Shown here piece by piece: positions 61,167 through 64,000 of a stretch of DNA of 64,000 nucleotides (its first letter is position 1; each line of letters starts with the position of its first letter). The notes beneath the pieces are model-generated. The model had not been told where the DNA came from and did no database searches. It saw only the letters and a program-made list of their open reading frames with translations. Origin of the DNA: Sipunculus nudus (taxonomy: Eukaryota > Annelida > Sipuncula > Golfingiida > Sipunculidae); NCBI GenBank assembly GCA_026874595.1, contig CM049307.1, positions 75,864,643 through 75,928,642 of the forward strand. The letters run 5' to 3'. The translations under genes were made by a program, and so were the position numbers.

Positions 61167-64000
61167 GTGAGTCACAACATAACCACACAAACCCCACCCA
61201 CATCAAGCACTTCCTACCACAAGGCAAACAGTGAGTCACTCAACATAACCAAACAAACCCCACCCACTTCAAGCACTTCCTACCACAAGGTAAACAGTTA
61301 GTCACTCAAGATAACTACACAAACCCCACCCACTTCAAACACTTCCTACCACAAGGCAAACAGTAAGTCACTCAAGATAACTACACAAACCCGGCACAAT
61401 TCAAACACTTCCTACCACAAGGGAAACAGTGAGTCACTCAACATAACCAAACAAACCCCACCCACTTCAAACACTTCCTACAACAAGGTAAACAGTAAGT
61501 CACTCAAGATAACTACACAAACCCGGCACAATTCAAACAGTTCCTACCACAAGGCAAACAGTGAGTCACTCAACATAACCAAACAAACCCCACCCACTTC
61601 AAACACTTCCTACCACAAGGTTAACAGTAAGTCACTCAAGATAACTACACAAACCCGGCACAATTCAAACAGTTCCTACCACAAGGTTAACAGTAAGTCA
61701 CTCAAGATAACTACATAAACCCGGCACAATTCAAACAATTCCTACCACAAGGTAAACAGTAAGTCACTCAAGATAACTACACAAACCCGGCACAATTCAA
61801 ACACTTCCTACCACAAGGTTAACAGTAAGTCACTCAAGATAACTACACAAACCCGGCACAATTCAAACAGTTCCTACCACAAGGTTAACAGTAAGTCACT
61901 CAAGATAACTGCACAAACCCGGCACAATTCAAACACTTCCTACCACAAGGCAAACAGTAAGTCACTCAAGATAACTGCACAAACCCGGCACAATTCAAAC
62001 AGTTCCTACCACAAGGCAAACAGTAAGTCACTCAAGATAACTGCACAAACCCGGCACAATTCAAACACTTCCTACCACAAGGCAAACAGTCACTCAAGAT
62101 AACTACACAAACCCAGCCCACATCAAGCACTTCCTACCACAAGGCAAACAGTGAGTCACTCAACATAACCAAACAAACCCCACCCACTTCAAGCACTTCC
62201 TACCACAAGGTAAACAGTTAGTCACTCAAGATAACAACACAAACCCCACCCACTTCAAACACTTCCTACCACAAGGCAAACAGTAAGTCACTCAAGATAA
62301 CTACACAAACCCAGCACAATTCAAACACTTCCTACCACAAGGCAAACAGTGAGTCACTCAACATAACCAAACAAACCCCACCCACTTCAAACACTTCCTA
62401 CCACAAGGTAAACAGTAAGTCACTCAAGATAACTACACAAACCCGGCACAATTCAAACACTTCCTACCACAAGGTTAACAGTAAGTCACTCAAGATAACT
62501 ACACAAACCCGGCACAATTCAAACAATTCCTACCACAAGGTAAACAGTAAGTCACTCAAGATAACTACACAAACCCGGCACAATTCAAACACTTCCTACC
62601 ACAAGGTTAACAGTAAGTCACTCAAGATAACTACACAAACCCAGCACAATTCAAACAGTTCCTACCATAAGGTTAACAGTAGGTCACTCAAGATAACTGC
62701 ACAAACCCGGCACAATTCAAACACTTCCTACCACAAGGCAAACAGTAAGTCACTCAAGATAACTGCACAAACCCGGCACAATTCAAACAGTTCCTACCAC
62801 AAGGCAAACAGTAAGTCACTCAAGATAACTGCACAAACCCGGCACAATTCAAACACTTCCTACCACAAGGCAAACAGTCACTCAAGATAACTACACAAAC
62901 CCGGCACAATACAAACAGTTCCTACCACAAGGTTAACAGTAAGTCACTCAAGATAACTGCACACACCCGGCACAATTCAAACACTTCCTACCACAAGGCA
63001 AACAGTCCCTCAAGATAACTACACAAACCCGGCACAATTCAAACAGTTCCTGCCACAAGGCAAACAGTAAGTCACTCAAGATAACTGCACAAACCCGGCA
63101 CAATTCAAACACTTCCTACCACAAGGCAAACAGTCACTCAAGATAACTACACAAACCCGGCACAATTCAAACAGTTCCTACCACGAGGTTAACAGCAAGT
63201 CAGTCAATATAACTACATGCACCTTGCCTACTTAAACACTTCCTACCACAAGGTTAACAGTAAGTCACTCAAGATAACTACACAAATCCCGCACAATTCA
63301 AACAGTTCCTACCACAAGTTTAACAGTAAGTCACTCAAGATAACTACACAAACCCGGCACAATTCAAACACTTCCTACCACAAGGCAAACAGTCACTCAA
63401 GATAACTACACAAACCCGGCACAATTCAAACACTTCCTACCACGAGGTTAACAGCAAGTCAATCAATATAACTACATGCACCTTGCCTACTTAAACACTT
63501 CCTACCACAAGGTTAACAGTAAGTCACTCAAGATAACTACACAAATCCTGCACAATTCAAACAGTTCCTACCACAAGGTTAACAGTAAGTCACTCAAGAT
63601 AACTACACAAACCTGGCACAATTCAAACAATTCCTACCACAAGGTTATCAGTAAATCACTCAAGATAACTACACAGACCCTGCCCACTTCAAACATTTCC
63701 TAACACAAAACAAACAGTGAGTCACTCAAGATAACTACATAAACTCCACCCATGTCAAACACTTCCTACCACAAGGCAAGCAGTAAGTCACTCAAGATAA
63801 CTACACAAACCCCACCAATGTAAAACCCTTCCTACTCCATGACAAACTGTAAATCACTCAACATAACTACACAAACCCCACCAATGTAAAACCCTTCCTA
63901 CTCCATGACAAACTGTAAATCACTCAACATAACACAAACCCCACCAATGTAAAACCCTTCCTACTCCATGACAAACTGTAAATCACTCAACATTACACAA
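61101..64000 (+). repeat. 66 bp minisatellite made from the HEXD exon end and its splice donor, running off the window
   Basis: The unit is the exon tail (AACTACACAAACCC to ACCACAAGGCAAACA) plus GTAAGTCACTCAAGAT or GTGAGTCACTCAACAT. About 43 copies follow the exon. Most keep a consensus GTAAGT or GTGAGT donor. A subset lost TAAG (62 bp units) and with it the donor. A 920 bp block (thirteen 66 bp units plus one of 62) is duplicated, for example 61231 against 62151. The last units, from about 63800, form a divergent subfamily (CCAATGTAAAACCCTTCC). The frames at 63217-63405 and 63476-63703 are repeat translations. Confidence 0.97.

Noticed and set aside
63217-63703. Two open frames of 62 and 75 codons in the array
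   Set aside because: They are translations of the 66 bp repeat in a frame other than the exon's and begin in a variant unit. They have no independent features.
61101-64000. Regular repeats that might suggest a CRISPR array
   Set aside because: The units are contiguous and variable without unique spacers. The context is an animal gene with introns, and the unit is exon-derived.

Overview
This is eukaryotic nuclear DNA from an animal, AT-rich, intron-rich and crowded with transposon remnants. Two protein genes can be read exon by exon with correct phases and GT-AG junctions. Pearl/HINE-like elements, DIRS and pogo/hAT/Mutator-type transposons, and abundant minisatellites suggest a marine invertebrate, plausibly a mollusc or other lophotrochozoan. 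The species is not determinable from sequence reading alone.

Left part (about 4.4-9.7 kb, minus strand): a complete coding region for the cytochrome b-245 chaperone 1 family (CYBC1, also called EROS / C17orf62), six coding exons, 273 residues. It has two membrane segments, the conserved EDWEE stretch, and a longer acidic low-complexity tail than the human protein. One intron holds a 1.3 kb minisatellite of about 20 bp units. A CCAAT box and a splice donor near 30.0-30.2 kb are a candidate for its untranslated first exon.

Middle (about 9.7-38.6 kb): no coding gene is supported. The stretch holds DNA-transposon derivatives: hAT-like with 7-8 bp target duplications, pogo-like with TA, Kolobok-like with TTAA, and a 2.16 kb Mutator-like element with very long terminal inverted repeats and a perfect 9 bp duplication. 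It also has a HINE/pearl-like element full of a GGTGGCGCCACC palindrome, a tRNA-derived SINE and other dispersed repeats.

Right part (38.6-64 kb, plus strand): thirteen exons of hexosaminidase D (HEXD, glycoside hydrolase family 20), 419 residues read, with the catalytic Asp-Glu pair. The C-terminal end lies beyond the window. Its introns carry two pogo-like elements, a second HINE copy, a MITE, and a decayed DIRS retrotransposon whose inverted termini and internal complementary region are still readable.

The most unusual feature is in HEXD. Two of its introns begin with a minisatellite whose repeat unit is the end of the preceding exon plus its splice donor: a 31 bp unit after the exon ending at 40730, and a 66 bp unit after the exon ending at 61166 that fills the last 2.8 kb. 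The CYBC1 minisatellite unit also resembles a nearby exon/donor junction, more weakly. CYBC1 and HEXD are, as I recall, also neighbours in human, so the pair looks like old conserved linkage.
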